DNA of 64,000 bases, taken from the NCBI GenBank assembly GCA_002359895.1, contig DEOB01000004.1:115990-179989 (forward strand), in the 5' to 3' direction. The DNA is from Stenotrophomonas sp. UBA2629 (GTDB lineage Bacteria; Pseudomonadota; Gammaproteobacteria; Xanthomonadales; Xanthomonadaceae). The number at the start of each line of letters is the position of its first letter. Positions within the stretch are counted from its first letter, which is position 1. Below, in pieces: positions 7,812 to 17,425 of this stretch. Made by a program: the position numbers and the translations under genes. The notes beneath the pieces are model-generated. The model was not told where the DNA came from. It searched no databases and worked only from the letters and a program-made list of their open reading frames with translations.

Positions 7812-10673
7812 TTACTTGGCCTTGGCGGCGACGGGCTTGCCGTCGGCGTCGATCACGGTGACTTCGCCCAGATTCAAGGCGCGGATCGGCGCTTCGGTCT
7901 GCTTGAGGTCACCCACCACCACCCAGGTCAGCTTGGACGGATCCAACGTCTTGGCCGCCTCGGCAACCTGCGCCGGGGTCATCGCTTCGATCTCGGCCTT
8001 GCGCTTGAACACGTAGTCGTCCGGGCGCCCGTAACGCACGATGCCACCCACAGCACTCATCACCGCCGAAGCGGTTTCATAGGCGCCAGGCAGACTCAGC
8101 GTCTGGATGTTACGGATGCGGCTGACTTCGGCATCGGTCGGCGGGCGCTGGCCGGTGGCGAACTGGGTGATCTCGGTGTTCATTTCCTTGATCGCATCGG
8201 CGGTCTTGTCGATCTGCACCGGGGCACGGGCCATCCACGGCCGCTGGCCGAGAGCGTTGGTTGCCATCGAGCCGGCACCGTAAGACCAATGCTTGTCCTC
8301 GCGCAGGTTCATGTTCAGACGCGAGGTGAAGTCGCCGCCCAGCACGCCGTTGGCGATGTCGAAACGGGTGGTGCCCGGGTCCATCGTCGACGGTGTCACC
8401 TCACCGGCAAACAGGTTGGCCTGCACGGCGCCCGGCTGGTCGATCAGGTAAACGCGCACGCCCTGCGGACGGGCAACGTTGGCCGGTGCGGCCACGCTCG
8501 GGGCGGCGCCCTCACCCTTCCAGTCACCGAACTTCTGCTCCAGCAGCGGCACGATTTCCTTCAGCGTGGTGTCGCCCACCACTACCAGCGTGGCGTTTTC
8601 CGGGCGCACCCATTCCTTGTGGAAGGACACCAGGTCATCGCGGGTCAGCGACTTGATGGCCGCTTCGTCGCCACTGCCGGTGAACGGGATGGCATACGGA
8701 TGGCCGGCGCCGTACAGCAGCGGCGGCAACACGCGCATGGCGACCGCGTTGGGCTGCACCTTCTCCTGCTGGATGCCGGCAATCCACGTGGCGCGGATGC
8801 GGTCGATCTCGCTCTGGTCGAAGCGCGGTGCGCGCACCACGTCGGCATACAGCGCCAGTGACGGCGCCAGGTTCTCCTTCAACGCCGACAGGTACACGCT
8901 GGAGCCATCCAACGAGGCGCCTGCGCTCAGCCTGGCGCCCAGGCTTTCCACCGCATCGGCCAACGCAAGCGAGCCGAGCTGGCCTGCGCCTTCGTCCAAC
9001 ATGCCCATGGTGAAGTTGGCGGTGCCAGGCTTGCGGCCCTGGTCGGCAGTGAAACCGCCCGCAAATTCGTAGCTGAACTGCACCACCGGAACATCGTGGC
9101 GCTCGGCCAGCACCACCTGCGTGCCGTTCTTCAGCGTGGCGCGCTGCAGCTGCGGGAACTTCAGTTCCGGGAAGGTCTTGGTCTGCGGCACGCCGGCACT
9201 GCGGTCCACCTGGCTCGGCAGCGTGGTGTACTTGGCATCCACGGCCGGCACGTTGAACGGCGTCGGCTTGCCCGAGGGCAGCTCTTCCAGCGCGACGCGC
9301 TCGCCCGGCTCGACCACCAGGGTGTGGTCGCCCACGCCCAGCCACTTGGCACCGGCGGCCTTCACGTCGGCAGCGGTGGCCGCGTCGATGTTGGCCAGCG
9401 AGGTGCGGAAGCAACCCGGGTTGCCTTCATACACGGCGCATTGCGCCAATGCATCGGCCTTGCCGCCGAAACCACCAATGCGCTCGATGCCACGCACAAA
9501 ACCCGCGCGCGACTGCACCTTGGCCCGCTCCAGCTCGTCGACAGTGGGGCCCTCGGCGATCAGGCGCTTGATCTCTTCATCAATGGCCGCTTCCACTTTG
9601 GCCGGGTCCACGCCCTGCTTCACCGTGGCCATGACCAGGAAGTTGGAGCCCAGCTGCGAGGCGTCGGTCATTGCGCTGATGTTGTCCACCAACTTGTCGT
9701 TGTGCAGCAGGCGCTGGTCCAGACGCGAGGACTTGGCGCCACCCAGCACGTAGGAGAACAACTCCAGCTGGTCGATATCGGTGGTGCCCACCTGGGCCAC
9801 ATTCCACGCGCGGTAGATGCGCGCCTGCGGCACCTTGTCGGTCATCACTTCGCGGGTGGTGGCCGGACGCTGGGCAATATTGACCTGCGGCTGCGCCATG
9901 GTCGGGCCGGCCGGGATATCGCCGAAGAACTTGGCGGCCTTTTCCTTAGCGGTGGCCACGTCGATATCACCGGCCAGCACCAGCACGGCGTTGTTGGGGC
10001 CGTACCAGGTGCGGAACCAGGTTTTGACGTCGTCCAGCGAGGCGGCATTGAGATCGTTCATCGAGCCGATCACGCCGTGGTGGTACGGGTGGCTGGCCGG
10101 GTACATGGCGCGGGTGAGCTTGTCCCACACCTGGCCGTAAGGCTGGTTTTCGCCTTGGCGCTTTTCGTTCTGCACCACGCCGCGCTGCTCGTCCAACGCC
10201 GCCTGGTCGATGGCACCCACCAGGTGACCCATGCGGTCGGATTCCATCCACAGCGCCATGTCCAACGCGGTGGTCGGCACGTTCTGGAAGTAGTTGGTGC
10301 GGTCGGTATTGGTGGTGCCGTTCTGGTCGGTGGCGCCCACCTGCTTGAACGGTTCAAAGAATTCGCCGTCGTGGTTTTCGCTGCGCTGGAACATCAGGTG
10401 TTCAAACAGGTGCGCAAAACCGGTGCGGCCGACCTGCTCGTCCTTGGCACCGACGTGATACCAGATGTTCACCGCAACGATGGGCGCTTTGCGATCGGTG
10501 TGCACCACCACGCGCAGGCCGTTGGGCAAGGTGAACTCTTCATAGGGAATGTCCACAGCGGCGCTGGCAGCCGGCTTGGCCTTGGCTTCGGCCACCAACG
10601 GCATGCCGACAAAGCCTCCAAGGGCAGCACTGAGAGCCAGGGTAAGAAGGGCGGTACGGGGTGCTGCGTTCAT
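7812..10673 (-). CDS. Two-unit M16 (pitrilysin family) zinc metalloprotease, exported
   Basis: 953 residues. The start ATG gives a clear signal peptide (MNAAPRTALLTLALSAALGG, cleavage near AEA at residues 28-30). The first M16 unit has the inverted zinc motif HLFEH at residues 88-92 and a downstream conserved Glu. The second unit, from about residue 500, lacks the HxxEH motif, as is normal for the inactive half of these fused proteases. Probably periplasmic or outer-membrane associated, degrading peptides. Single-gene unit, upstream of and divergent from the VRP-repeat gene. Confidence 0.93.
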   Translation of the reverse strand: MNAAPRTALLTLALSAALGGFVGMPLVAEAKAKPAASAAVDIPYEEFTLPNGLRVVVHTDRKAPIVAVNIWYHVGAKDEQVGRTGFAHLFEHLMFQRSENHDGEFFEPFKQVGATDQNGTTNTDRTNYFQNVPTTALDMALWMESDRMGHLVGAIDQAALDEQRGVVQNEKRQGENQPYGQVWDKLTRAMYPASHPYHHGVIGSMNDLNAASLDDVKTWFRTWYGPNNAVLVLAGDIDVATAKEKAAKFFGDIPAGPTMAQPQVNIAQRPATTREVMTDKVPQARIYRAWNVAQVGTTDIDQLELFSYVLGGAKSSRLDQRLLHNDKLVDNISAMTDASQLGSNFLVMATVKQGVDPAKVEAAIDEEIKRLIAEGPTVDELERAKVQSRAGFVRGIERIGGFGGKADALAQCAVYEGNPGCFRTSLANIDAATAADVKAAGAKWLGVGDHTLVVEPGERVALEELPSGKPTPFNVPAVDAKYTTLPSQVDRSAGVPQTKTFPELKFPQLQRATLKNGTQVVLAERHDVPVVQFSYEFAGGFTADQGRKPGTANFTMGMLDEGAGQLGSLALADAVESLGARLSAGASLDGSSVYLSALKENLAPSLALYADVVRAPRFDQSEIDRIRATWIAGIQQEKVQPNAVAMRVLPPLLYGAGHPYAIPFTGSGDEAAIKSLTRDDLVSFHKEWVRPENATLVVVGDTTLKEIVPLLEQKFGDWKGEGAAPSVAAPANVARPQGVRVYLIDQPGAVQANLFAGEVTPSTMDPGTTRFDIANGVLGGDFTSRLNMNLREDKHWSYGAGSMATNALGQRPWMARAPVQIDKTADAIKEMNTEITQFATGQRPPTDAEVSRIRNIQTLSLPGAYETASAVMSAVGGIVRYGRPDDYVFKRKAEIEAMTPAQVAEAAKTLDPSKLTWVVVGDLKQTEAPIRALNLGEVTVIDADGKPVAAKAK

Positions 10674-10800
10674 TCCACTTTCCTTGGGTATGAATGTGAA
10701 CGCCGATCGTAACCGGCTATGGGCTTGGGCCGCATACGCCATGCGTCATGTCCCTCAAATACCCGGATAAGTGTCCGCGTACGCCGGCGCAACCGGCCAG

Positions 10801-10819
10801 GTGTCCGGACAGCGGACAC
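10801..10819. promoter_or_regulatory. Inverted repeat GTGTCCG-N5-CGGACAC, possible operator
   Basis: GTGTCCG and CGGACAC are perfect inverses with 5 bp between. The overlapping 10-mer TGTCCGGACA is itself palindromic and recurs at 18857 and 36864. It lies about 42 bp upstream of the sigma-54 promoter, so an activator or repressor site is possible. Confidence 0.45.
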
Positions 10820-10860
10820 TGCACACCAAGATAAAACCCATATATTTCAGCAATTTGAAC

Positions 10861-10878
10861 TTGGCACGCGTCCTGCGT
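10861..10878 (+). promoter_or_regulatory. Candidate sigma-54 (-24/-12) promoter
   Basis: TTGGCACGCGTCCTGCGT has GG and GC separated by exactly 10 bp, with TGGCAC at -24 and CTGC at -12, close to the RpoN consensus TGGCAC-N5-TTGC. Transcription would start near 10888 and run through a leader of about 135 nt into the gene at 11025. Confidence 0.7.
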
Positions 10879-11024
10879 ACTCCTGAGTGCAGCCAGCTCA
10901 CCCCAAGCAAACATGACTGGATGCTGAATAAATATCGAAAAGCATAAAAAAATCTTGCGCTTCGATATTTGGTGTACTACCTTACTACCACACCACCGCC
11001 CACACACACCAAACAGGTCCCGCC

Positions 11025-11420
11025 ATGAACGCCAAGTCTCTCGCTCTCGCCATCGCCCTTGTTGCCGGCACCAGCTTTGCTTCGTCCGTGCAGGCTGCCG
11101 ACATCGTCACCCTGGAAACCGTGCAGGTCCGCCCGTCGGCCGATCAGCTGGCCCAGGCCAACCATGAAGCCACCAGCACCATCACGACCTTGGCTGCCGT
11201 GCAGGTTCGCCCGACCGTCGGCCAGATCGTTGAACTGATGGCCGAGCAGGCCGCCAACCGCCTGGTTGCTGCCACGCCGGTCGCCAATGTCGCCAACTGG
11301 GTGGTCTCGCTGCCGGCCGTCACGGTTCGCCCGGACGTGCAGCAGGTGCAGGCACTGGCCGCTGAAATGGTTGCGGATGCGGTCAGCAACGTGGCTGCCA
11401 AGGGCTTGATCTCGCGCTGA
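11025..11420 (+). CDS. Secreted protein with three V-x-V-R-P repeats, function unknown
   Basis: 131 residues with a signal peptide (MNAKSLALAIALVAGTSFAS, cleavage after VQA). The mature chain has three imperfect repeats of about 40-60 residues, each starting with a short strand: LETVQVRPSADQ, LAAVQVRPTVGQ and LPAVTVRPDVQQ. Each is followed by a helical, Ala-rich stretch. No catalytic motif is visible and I do not recognise the family. It lies behind a candidate sigma-54 promoter, which suggests nitrogen- or motility-type regulation. Probably periplasmic or extracellular. Confidence 0.7.
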   Translation: MNAKSLALAIALVAGTSFASSVQAADIVTLETVQVRPSADQLAQANHEATSTITTLAAVQVRPTVGQIVELMAEQAANRLVAATPVANVANWVVSLPAVTVRPDVQQVQALAAEMVADAVSNVAAKGLISR

Positions 11421-11459
11421 GCCAAGCCCGCCGGCAGCGGCCCGGCGTAAACTTCGCCG

Positions 11460-11939
11460 ATGACTCCTGCACCCGTTTTCGATGTCCTGCTGTACCAGCC
11501 CGAGATCCCGCCCAACACGGGCAACGTGATCCGGCTCTGCGCCAATACCGGCGCGCGGCTGCACCTGATCGAGCCCTTGGGCTTTGACCTCAGTGACAAG
11601 CAGCTCAAGCGCGCCGGCCTGGATTACCACGAGTACGCACAGATGCAGGTCCACCCGGATCTGGATACCGCGTTGGCGCGCATTGCCCCCAAGCGTCTTT
11701 TTGCGATGAGCACCCGTGGCAGCGTGCGCTACGACAGCGTGCCTTTCGCCGATGGTGACGCCTTCCTGTTTGGCCCGGAAACACGCGGGCTGCCGCAGGA
11801 TCTGTTGGATGCACTGCCTGACGGACGCCGCCTGCGGCTGCCAATGCAACCCAACAACCGCAGCCTCAACCTGTCCAATTCGGTCGCCGTGGTGGTGTTT
11901 GAAGCCTGGCGCCAGCATGGGTTCCCCGGCGGCGCGTAA
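11460..11939 (+). CDS. trmL: tRNA (cytidine(34)-2'-O)-methyltransferase
   Basis: A 159-residue SPOUT/SpoU-type methyltransferase of minimal length, as in TrmL. The motifs are the N-terminal PEIPPNTGNVIRLCANTGA, FLFGPETRGLP (motif 2) and LRLPMQPNNRSLNLSNSVAV (motif 3), which together form the SAM-binding knot. TrmL methylates the wobble ribose of tRNA-Leu isoacceptors. Forty bases downstream of the VRP-repeat gene and apparently independent of it. Confidence 0.93.
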   Translation: MTPAPVFDVLLYQPEIPPNTGNVIRLCANTGARLHLIEPLGFDLSDKQLKRAGLDYHEYAQMQVHPDLDTALARIAPKRLFAMSTRGSVRYDSVPFADGDAFLFGPETRGLPQDLLDALPDGRRLRLPMQPNNRSLNLSNSVAVVVFEAWRQHGFPGGA

Positions 11940-12003
11940 CGACTGCATCAGGGCTGTTGCCGGTGACATGACACAACGCGCTTGCCTGTGGTGGGCGGGC
12001 GCT

Positions 12004-13230
12004 TCAGCCGGCAATCACGCCCTGCGCCTGCAGAGCCTGCAACTGCGCGTCATCCACTGCCAGCACCTCGCCCAACACCTGCGCGGTGTGCTGCCCCAAC
12101 ACGGGCGCGGCCTGCGTGTACTGCAGCGGTGTTGCCGAGAACTTCAGCGGATTACGCACCATCGCCACCTTGCTGCCGTCCCCATGCGGCAGCTCGATAC
12201 GCAAGCCACGGGCCTGCACTTGCGGATCATCAAACACCTGATCGATACGGTTGACCGGGTTGGCCGGCACCACCGCATGCTCCAGCGCCGTCAACCATTC
12301 ATTCACCGGCCGCATGCGCAGCCGCTGCTGCAGATACGGCACCAGCGCCGCACGATGGGCGACGCGGGCATTGTTGGTGGCATAACGCGGATCGGCAGCC
12401 AACTGCGGCTCGCCGATCACCTCGCACAAGCGTGCGAACTGGCCGTCGTTGCCGACCGCAAGCATGAAGTAGCCGTCAGCAGCGGGCATCACCTGATACG
12501 GCACGATGTTGGGGTGCGCCGTGCCTTGCCGCGTCGGCACCACGCCGCCCACCAGGTAATTGGATGCCTGGTTGGCAAGCCAGGCCACCTGCGTGTCCAG
12601 CAACGACAGATCAATATGCTGGCCCACGCCGGTGCGCTCTGCGTGGCGGAGCGCGGCAAGAATGGCAGTGGCCGCGTACATGCCGGTCATCAGATCAGTG
12701 GCGGCCACGCCTACCTTCTGCGGCACCGCGCCGGGTGAACCGTCCGGCTCGCCGGTCACGCTCATCAGCCCACCAATGGCCTGGATGGCGGCGTCGTAGC
12801 CGGCACGTTGCGCGTACGGGCCGTCCTGGCCGTAGCCGGTGATGGAGCAGTACACCAGCTTGGGGTTGAGGGCGTGCACGCTGGCAAAATCCAGCCCGTA
12901 CTTCTTCAGCCCACCGACTTTGTAGTTCTCCACCACTACGTCGCAACGCGTAAGCAGCTGCTGTATCAACTGCTGCCCGGCTGCGGCGGTGAAATCAATG
13001 GCGACCGAGCGTTTGCCACGGTTGGCGCACAGGTAATAGGCCGACTCGGTGGTGTCCTTGCCATCGGCGTCCTGCAGATACGGCGGCCCCCAGGTGCGGG
13101 TGTCATCGCCAACACCGGGGCGCTCGACCTTGATCACGTCCGCGCCGAAATCGGCCAGCACCTGTGTCGCCCACGGGCCGGCAAGGATGCGTGACAGATC
13201 AAGCACACGCACACCATCGAGCAATGTCAT
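12004..13230 (-). CDS. CaiB/BaiF family (class III) CoA-transferase
   Basis: 408 residues from the ATG giving MTLLDGVRVLDLSRILAGPW. Features of the family are the N-terminal GPWATQVLADFGADVIKVERP segment, NRGKRSVAIDF, and a conserved catalytic Asp region after GLMSVTGEPDGSPGAVPQKVGVAATDLMTG. Such enzymes move CoA between carboxylic acids, for example from succinyl-CoA to the pathway acid. The ATGA overlap with the amidase gene upstream shows translational coupling. Last gene of the five-gene left operon. The acid used is unknown; the glutaryl-CoA-type dehydrogenase at 30435 makes a C5 dicarboxylate possible. Confidence 0.9.
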   Translation of the reverse strand: MTLLDGVRVLDLSRILAGPWATQVLADFGADVIKVERPGVGDDTRTWGPPYLQDADGKDTTESAYYLCANRGKRSVAIDFTAAAGQQLIQQLLTRCDVVVENYKVGGLKKYGLDFASVHALNPKLVYCSITGYGQDGPYAQRAGYDAAIQAIGGLMSVTGEPDGSPGAVPQKVGVAATDLMTGMYAATAILAALRHAERTGVGQHIDLSLLDTQVAWLANQASNYLVGGVVPTRQGTAHPNIVPYQVMPAADGYFMLAVGNDGQFARLCEVIGEPQLAADPRYATNNARVAHRAALVPYLQQRLRMRPVNEWLTALEHAVVPANPVNRIDQVFDDPQVQARGLRIELPHGDGSKVAMVRNPLKFSATPLQYTQAAPVLGQHTAQVLGEVLAVDDAQLQALQAQGVIAG

Positions 13231-14636
13231 TCCGGCCACCAGGCAGCGCATGCGTCAGGGCGTACAGGTTGCCATGCGATGGCCTGCTGAAATGCATCAG
13301 CCAGTGCGATCAACGTCAGCTCATCACCGATCTTGCCGACCAGCTGCATCCCAACCGGCAGTTCGCCCGCCGCCGCCGCCACCGGCAACGGCACCGACAA
13401 CGCCGGATTGCCTGCCAGGTTGGCGTAGGCGGTGAGGTCAGCCTGGCTGGCCGGTGCAGGCGTGCCGAACGCAAATGCACGCTGCGGTGCGGTCGGCATC
13501 GCCAGCACCTCGCATTGCGCCAACCACTGCTGAAGCTGCACCTGGCCGCGATCAGCCAGCTGCGAAGCCGCCGCCAGCTCGGCGGCGCTGCGGCCCTCGG
13601 CCCAGGACATCAACTTGACCAGCAACGGCGAGAAGCTGTTGCGGTCTCCGGCCCAGGCATCGGCATGCTCCACCAGCAGCTCGGCTTCACTCATCAACAG
13701 GCCTGCACGGCGCGCGCGCGCAGACGCGAATGCCGGTGATGGCAAGGGCTGCAGGTGATGCCCCAAACCAGCGAGCACGCGCAGGCCCTCTTCAAAAGCC
13801 AACTGCACATCGGGCGCAATGTCGACGGCGTCGGCAAAATCAATCACACCGATGCGCAGCGGGGCGTTGCTGGCAGGCGGAAAATGGAGGGCACGCGACT
13901 GTGCACAGTCTGCGTCAAAGCCGGCCATCACCTGCAGCAACATGCCAAGGTCGCGCGCCGAGCGTGTCAGTGGGCCGATGTGATCCAGCCGGCGACACAA
14001 GGCCACCGTGCCGCGCGTGCTGATCGCCCCCCAACTGGGCTTCAACCCCACCACGCCACAATAGCTGGCAGGGATGCGCACCGAGCCCATGGTGTCGGTA
14101 CCCAGCGCCGCAGAACACAGACCAGCGGCCACCGCCGCACCGCTGCCACCGCTGGAGCCGCCCGGCGTATAGCCCGGGCGATGCGGATTGTGGCAGGCAC
14201 CGTAAAAAGGATTGTCGTTGTCGGCGCCCATCGCTGCTTCATGCATGTTGAGCTTGCCGACAATCACCGCACCGGCAGCACGCAATGCGGCGACTGCCGG
14301 GTTGTCTTCCGCCGCTGCGGCGCTGTTGCGACGCGTCTGCATGCCGGCGGTGGTAACCATGCAGGCGACGTCGATGTTGTCTTTGATCGCAACCGGCAGG
14401 CCTTCAAGCGCACCGGCATGACCCCTGCGGCGACGCGCATCCGATTGCGCCGCTGCCGCCAACGCACCTTCCACATCGACATGCAGATAACTGTTGATCA
14501 CCGGCTGGCTGGCGTGGATGGCGGCCAGTTGCTGGTGCAGCAGTTCCACGCTGCTCAGTTCACCGGCCGCAAGCAGCGCCGCCTGCGTGGTCATGTCCTG
14601 GCACAGCAGTTGTGCATCTGCCTTGCTCACATGCAT
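13227..14636 (-). CDS. Amidase-signature family amidase
   Basis: 469 residues with the Ser-cisSer-Lys triad: Lys85 in VAIKDNID, the GGSSGGSGAA loop at 159-168, and the nucleophile Ser185 in GTDTMGSVRIPA. Family members hydrolyse carboxamides, and some act on ureas or carbamates. No signal peptide, so cytoplasmic. Its start is 3 nt after the stop of the CoA-ligase gene and its stop overlaps the CaiB gene start. GatA is excluded because no gatB/gatC neighbours are present and the operon is catabolic. Confidence 0.9.
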   Translation of the reverse strand: MHVSKADAQLLCQDMTTQAALLAAGELSSVELLHQQLAAIHASQPVINSYLHVDVEGALAAAAQSDARRRRGHAGALEGLPVAIKDNIDVACMVTTAGMQTRRNSAAAAEDNPAVAALRAAGAVIVGKLNMHEAAMGADNDNPFYGACHNPHRPGYTPGGSSGGSGAAVAAGLCSAALGTDTMGSVRIPASYCGVVGLKPSWGAISTRGTVALCRRLDHIGPLTRSARDLGMLLQVMAGFDADCAQSRALHFPPASNAPLRIGVIDFADAVDIAPDVQLAFEEGLRVLAGLGHHLQPLPSPAFASARARRAGLLMSEAELLVEHADAWAGDRNSFSPLLVKLMSWAEGRSAAELAAASQLADRGQVQLQQWLAQCEVLAMPTAPQRAFAFGTPAPASQADLTAYANLAGNPALSVPLPVAAAAGELPVGMQLVGKIGDELTLIALADAFQQAIAWQPVRPDACAAWWPE

Positions 14637-14639
14637 TCC

Positions 14640-16037
14640 TCAGGCAAAACGTTTGTCGATCAGACGCACCGGCTTCTGCCGCACTTCAATACCGGTCAAA
14701 GCTGCCAATGCACCGGGCGCTGCCAGCACGATACTCATTTCAACACCCAACCGCTGCCTCAGCAGTGCGCCGAACTCGGCGGCCAGTTGGGCGTCGTCAA
14801 CCGCGCCTCGGGTTTCGACATGCACGGCCAGATCATCACGGCCGGCGTCGTCACGGCTGGCCACACAGATGAACTCACCGGCGAACGAGGGGTGCTCTTC
14901 CAGCACCGGCGCCATCGCCTGCGGGAACACGTTGATGCCGCGGATCTTGACCATGTTGTCACTGCGGCCGAGGAACCCTTCGATACGTCGCAGGTTCATT
15001 CCCAATGTCGACGGCGTGGTCAGCACGCGGGTCACATCGTGCGTGTTGAAGCGGATGATCGGGTAGATGTCGTCCTTGTACAGGCAGGTGACCACCATGT
15101 CGCCGGTCTCGCCATCGGCCATCAGCGCACCGCTGTCCACGTCGAGCACTTCCACGTACTGCGCATCTTCCATCAGGTACAGACCGTCCTGGTCCGGCCC
15201 CTGCCCGGCAATCGCGCCGGTGTCGCCCACGCCGTACCAGTCATACAGTTCAACGCCGCCCCATGCCGCCGACAGCGTTTCGCGCGACTCGCGGCCAAGG
15301 TGGCCACAGATCATCCGCACCGGGATGTCCTTGCCCGGCACCAGTCCGTTTTCGCGTGCGACGTCGGCCAGCTTTTTGATGTAGTCGGCAAAGCCGACGA
15401 TGACGTTGGCACCCATGTTCTTCATCAACTGCACCTGCTGCGCCGAGCGCATTTCGATGCCGGTGCCGGCCGAGCAGAACAGCGCCTGCGTGTAATGCGT
15501 GACCGCTTCACGCACGTAATGACCACCGTTGATCATGCCGTGCCCGTATACCGAGTGCACCACATCACCGGGCTGCATGCCCTGCCAACGGTACAGCCGC
15601 GCCAGCAACAGGCTCTGCACCTCGCGCGAATGCGGCGAAAACACCAGCGGCTGCGGGCGCCCGGTGGTGCCGGAGGTAGTGTGGAACACCAGCGGTTTGT
15701 TACCCGCCTCGGTGCCGTCCTGCCAACCGTGGAAATCACCCAGCGGCGGGTTGGCCTCCACCGACGCCATGATTTCGTGCTTGCCGAATACCGGCAGCTT
15801 GGTGATGTCATCCAAGCTCTGGATATCAGCCGGGGTAATGCCGGCATTGCCCCACAAGCGCTGATAGAACGGAATCTGCCAGGCACGTGCCACACAGCGC
15901 AGGAACATCACGTTCTGCTCGGCACGCAGCTGCTCGCGGCTGATGGCCTTGAACTTGTCGGTGAAGGCCTGGTCCAGCGGGAACTGCTTGAGCAGCTCGT
16001 TGACATCGAACGACTCGAAATAGGTGGCGTAGGTCAT
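14640..16037 (-). CDS. Phenylacetate-CoA ligase-like AMP-forming acyl-CoA ligase
   Basis: 465 residues with PaaK-type motifs: TTSGTTGRPQPLVFS (ATP loop), YDWYGVGDTGAIAGQ (mid motif), and FLGRSDNMVKIRGINVFPQAM (C-terminal domain hinge). PaaK-like enzymes activate aryl or arylalkyl acids, though relatives act on other acids. The start overlaps the upstream MmgE/PrpD stop as ATGA. In the operon it would supply the CoA thioester. The true acid cannot be told from sequence. Confidence 0.88.
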   Translation of the reverse strand: MTYATYFESFDVNELLKQFPLDQAFTDKFKAISREQLRAEQNVMFLRCVARAWQIPFYQRLWGNAGITPADIQSLDDITKLPVFGKHEIMASVEANPPLGDFHGWQDGTEAGNKPLVFHTTSGTTGRPQPLVFSPHSREVQSLLLARLYRWQGMQPGDVVHSVYGHGMINGGHYVREAVTHYTQALFCSAGTGIEMRSAQQVQLMKNMGANVIVGFADYIKKLADVARENGLVPGKDIPVRMICGHLGRESRETLSAAWGGVELYDWYGVGDTGAIAGQGPDQDGLYLMEDAQYVEVLDVDSGALMADGETGDMVVTCLYKDDIYPIIRFNTHDVTRVLTTPSTLGMNLRRIEGFLGRSDNMVKIRGINVFPQAMAPVLEEHPSFAGEFICVASRDDAGRDDLAVHVETRGAVDDAQLAAEFGALLRQRLGVEMSIVLAAPGALAALTGIEVRQKPVRLIDKRFA

Positions 16038-17425
16038 GGGGTCTCGACAATCAGCAGGTCAACCAAGCGGCGGACATCGTCGATGTCCTGCAGCTGGTCG
16101 AAGTGGGAGATCAGGGCATCACGGTGGCCGGCATCAAACGGGCGCGCGGCGTGGTCAAGGCAGTGGTGGATTTTTTCCAGCTGTTGCGCACGCGACAACG
16201 GCCGCTGTGGCGAGCCGATGGCGGCATCACGATGGTTATGCAGTACGCGCCCATCGCGCAGAGTGACCTGCATCGACTGCGGCACCAGCGCGTTGGGGTC
16301 ATCACACCCGTTGGGCACCAGCGTCACGTGCGGCGCGAATGCGGCCAGACGCGTATCGGCGAGATTGCCCGGTGCATAGGCAGACAAGCCCACCTTGCCA
16401 TCACGCAGCACGGTGCCCAGCAGATACGGCAGGCAGAGCCGCGCGTAGCTGGTTTCCATGCCGCATTGATGGGCACGGCCTACCAGGCGGCGCACCAGCG
16501 GCGGCGCCCGCAGCTCGATGCCTGCAACGTTTTCCAGATTCAGAGCGTGCTGCTCACGCAGTTCCATCAGCATGTCCTGCGCGGCATGAGCGGCGCCGCC
16601 GGTCGGGAACACCTTATGGCTGACGTTGAGTATCTGTGCTTCGCGCGCCGCCAGTTTCTGCAGTGACGGGCCGGTATCAAACTCACCTTCCATCAGGGGC
16701 AGATAGCCGAACGGTCCTTCCAGCACATGCCGCGGCGCCGGAAACCCATTGCGTGCCAGTTCCCAACAGCTCACCGCAGCGCGCGCATTCAACGCAACCT
16801 GCAGGGCAAGTGTCGGCGAGCCCTCCACATGGGCCTGCATCGTGCCGGATAGATGGCTGTAAGTGAGGCCCAGGGCGCGGCGCAGCAGTTCTTCATCGGC
16901 GCCATGCAGATGCGCGATGCCCGCTGCCGCACCCAGCGCACCGCACATGGACGGGCGGAAGAAACGCATAGACGACCGCCCGCTGATGCCGATCAAGGTG
17001 GCGACATCCACCGCCACGTTCAGCGCGGTGATCAGCGCCTTGCCGTTCACCGGTACACCATCCACATTTGCCCGTTGCTCGGCAGCGGCAAACAGTGCGG
17101 ACTGAATCACCGCGAAGGGATGCACCACCGCCGGCATGTGTACGCAATCAAATTCCTGGCTGTGAATCTGGTAGCCGTTGACCATTGCAGCACTGGCGGC
17201 AGGCAGGGCCTCACCGGTCACCCATGCGCGCGCCTCGTTACCCGCGCCATAACCGGCGACAGTGCGGCGTACCACCTGGGTAAGCGGCACCTGCGGCCCG
17301 GAGCCGGAGATGCCGACGGCAGCCGAATCCATCACGAATACGCGGGTGGCCGCGATGGCCTCTGCCGAAAGGTCCTCGAAGCGCAACGTGTTTGCGTGTT
17401 GCAACAGGGCGTCGGTCAATGACAT
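16034..17425 (-). CDS. MmgE/PrpD family protein (copy 2 of a tandem pair)
   Basis: 463 residues. The N-terminal helical MmgE/PrpD domain contains NGYQIHSQEFDCVHMPAVVHP, matching the family pattern NGxxxHxxDFDD...HP. The second domain has SHKVFPTGGAAHAAQDML, like the SxKxYP.....H segment. Known members include 2-methylcitrate dehydratase, cis-aconitate decarboxylase and iminodisuccinate epimerase, so the fold suits dehydration, decarboxylation or epimerisation of polycarboxylates. It overlaps its neighbours at both ends (TGATG and ATGA). Confidence 0.85.
   Translation of the reverse strand: MSLTDALLQHANTLRFEDLSAEAIAATRVFVMDSAAVGISGSGPQVPLTQVVRRTVAGYGAGNEARAWVTGEALPAASAAMVNGYQIHSQEFDCVHMPAVVHPFAVIQSALFAAAEQRANVDGVPVNGKALITALNVAVDVATLIGISGRSSMRFFRPSMCGALGAAAGIAHLHGADEELLRRALGLTYSHLSGTMQAHVEGSPTLALQVALNARAAVSCWELARNGFPAPRHVLEGPFGYLPLMEGEFDTGPSLQKLAAREAQILNVSHKVFPTGGAAHAAQDMLMELREQHALNLENVAGIELRAPPLVRRLVGRAHQCGMETSYARLCLPYLLGTVLRDGKVGLSAYAPGNLADTRLAAFAPHVTLVPNGCDDPNALVPQSMQVTLRDGRVLHNHRDAAIGSPQRPLSRAQQLEKIHHCLDHAARPFDAGHRDALISHFDQLQDIDDVRRLVDLLIVETP

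Larger units (their letters stand above)
10674..11024. other. 351-bp divergent promoter region between the M16 and VRP-repeat genes
   Basis: No gene is supported. From left to right it contains a signal-less stretch, a TGTCCG/CGGACA inverted repeat (10801-10819), a sigma-54 type promoter (10861-10878) and an AT-rich 5' leader before the RBS of the gene at 11025. Confidence 0.7.

Noticed and set aside
13755..16379. 874-codon plus-strand frame antisense to the amidase and CoA-ligase genes
   Set aside because: Low-complexity His/Arg/Gln-rich translation typical of antisense frames. The minus-strand genes have clear catalytic motifs and coupled ends.
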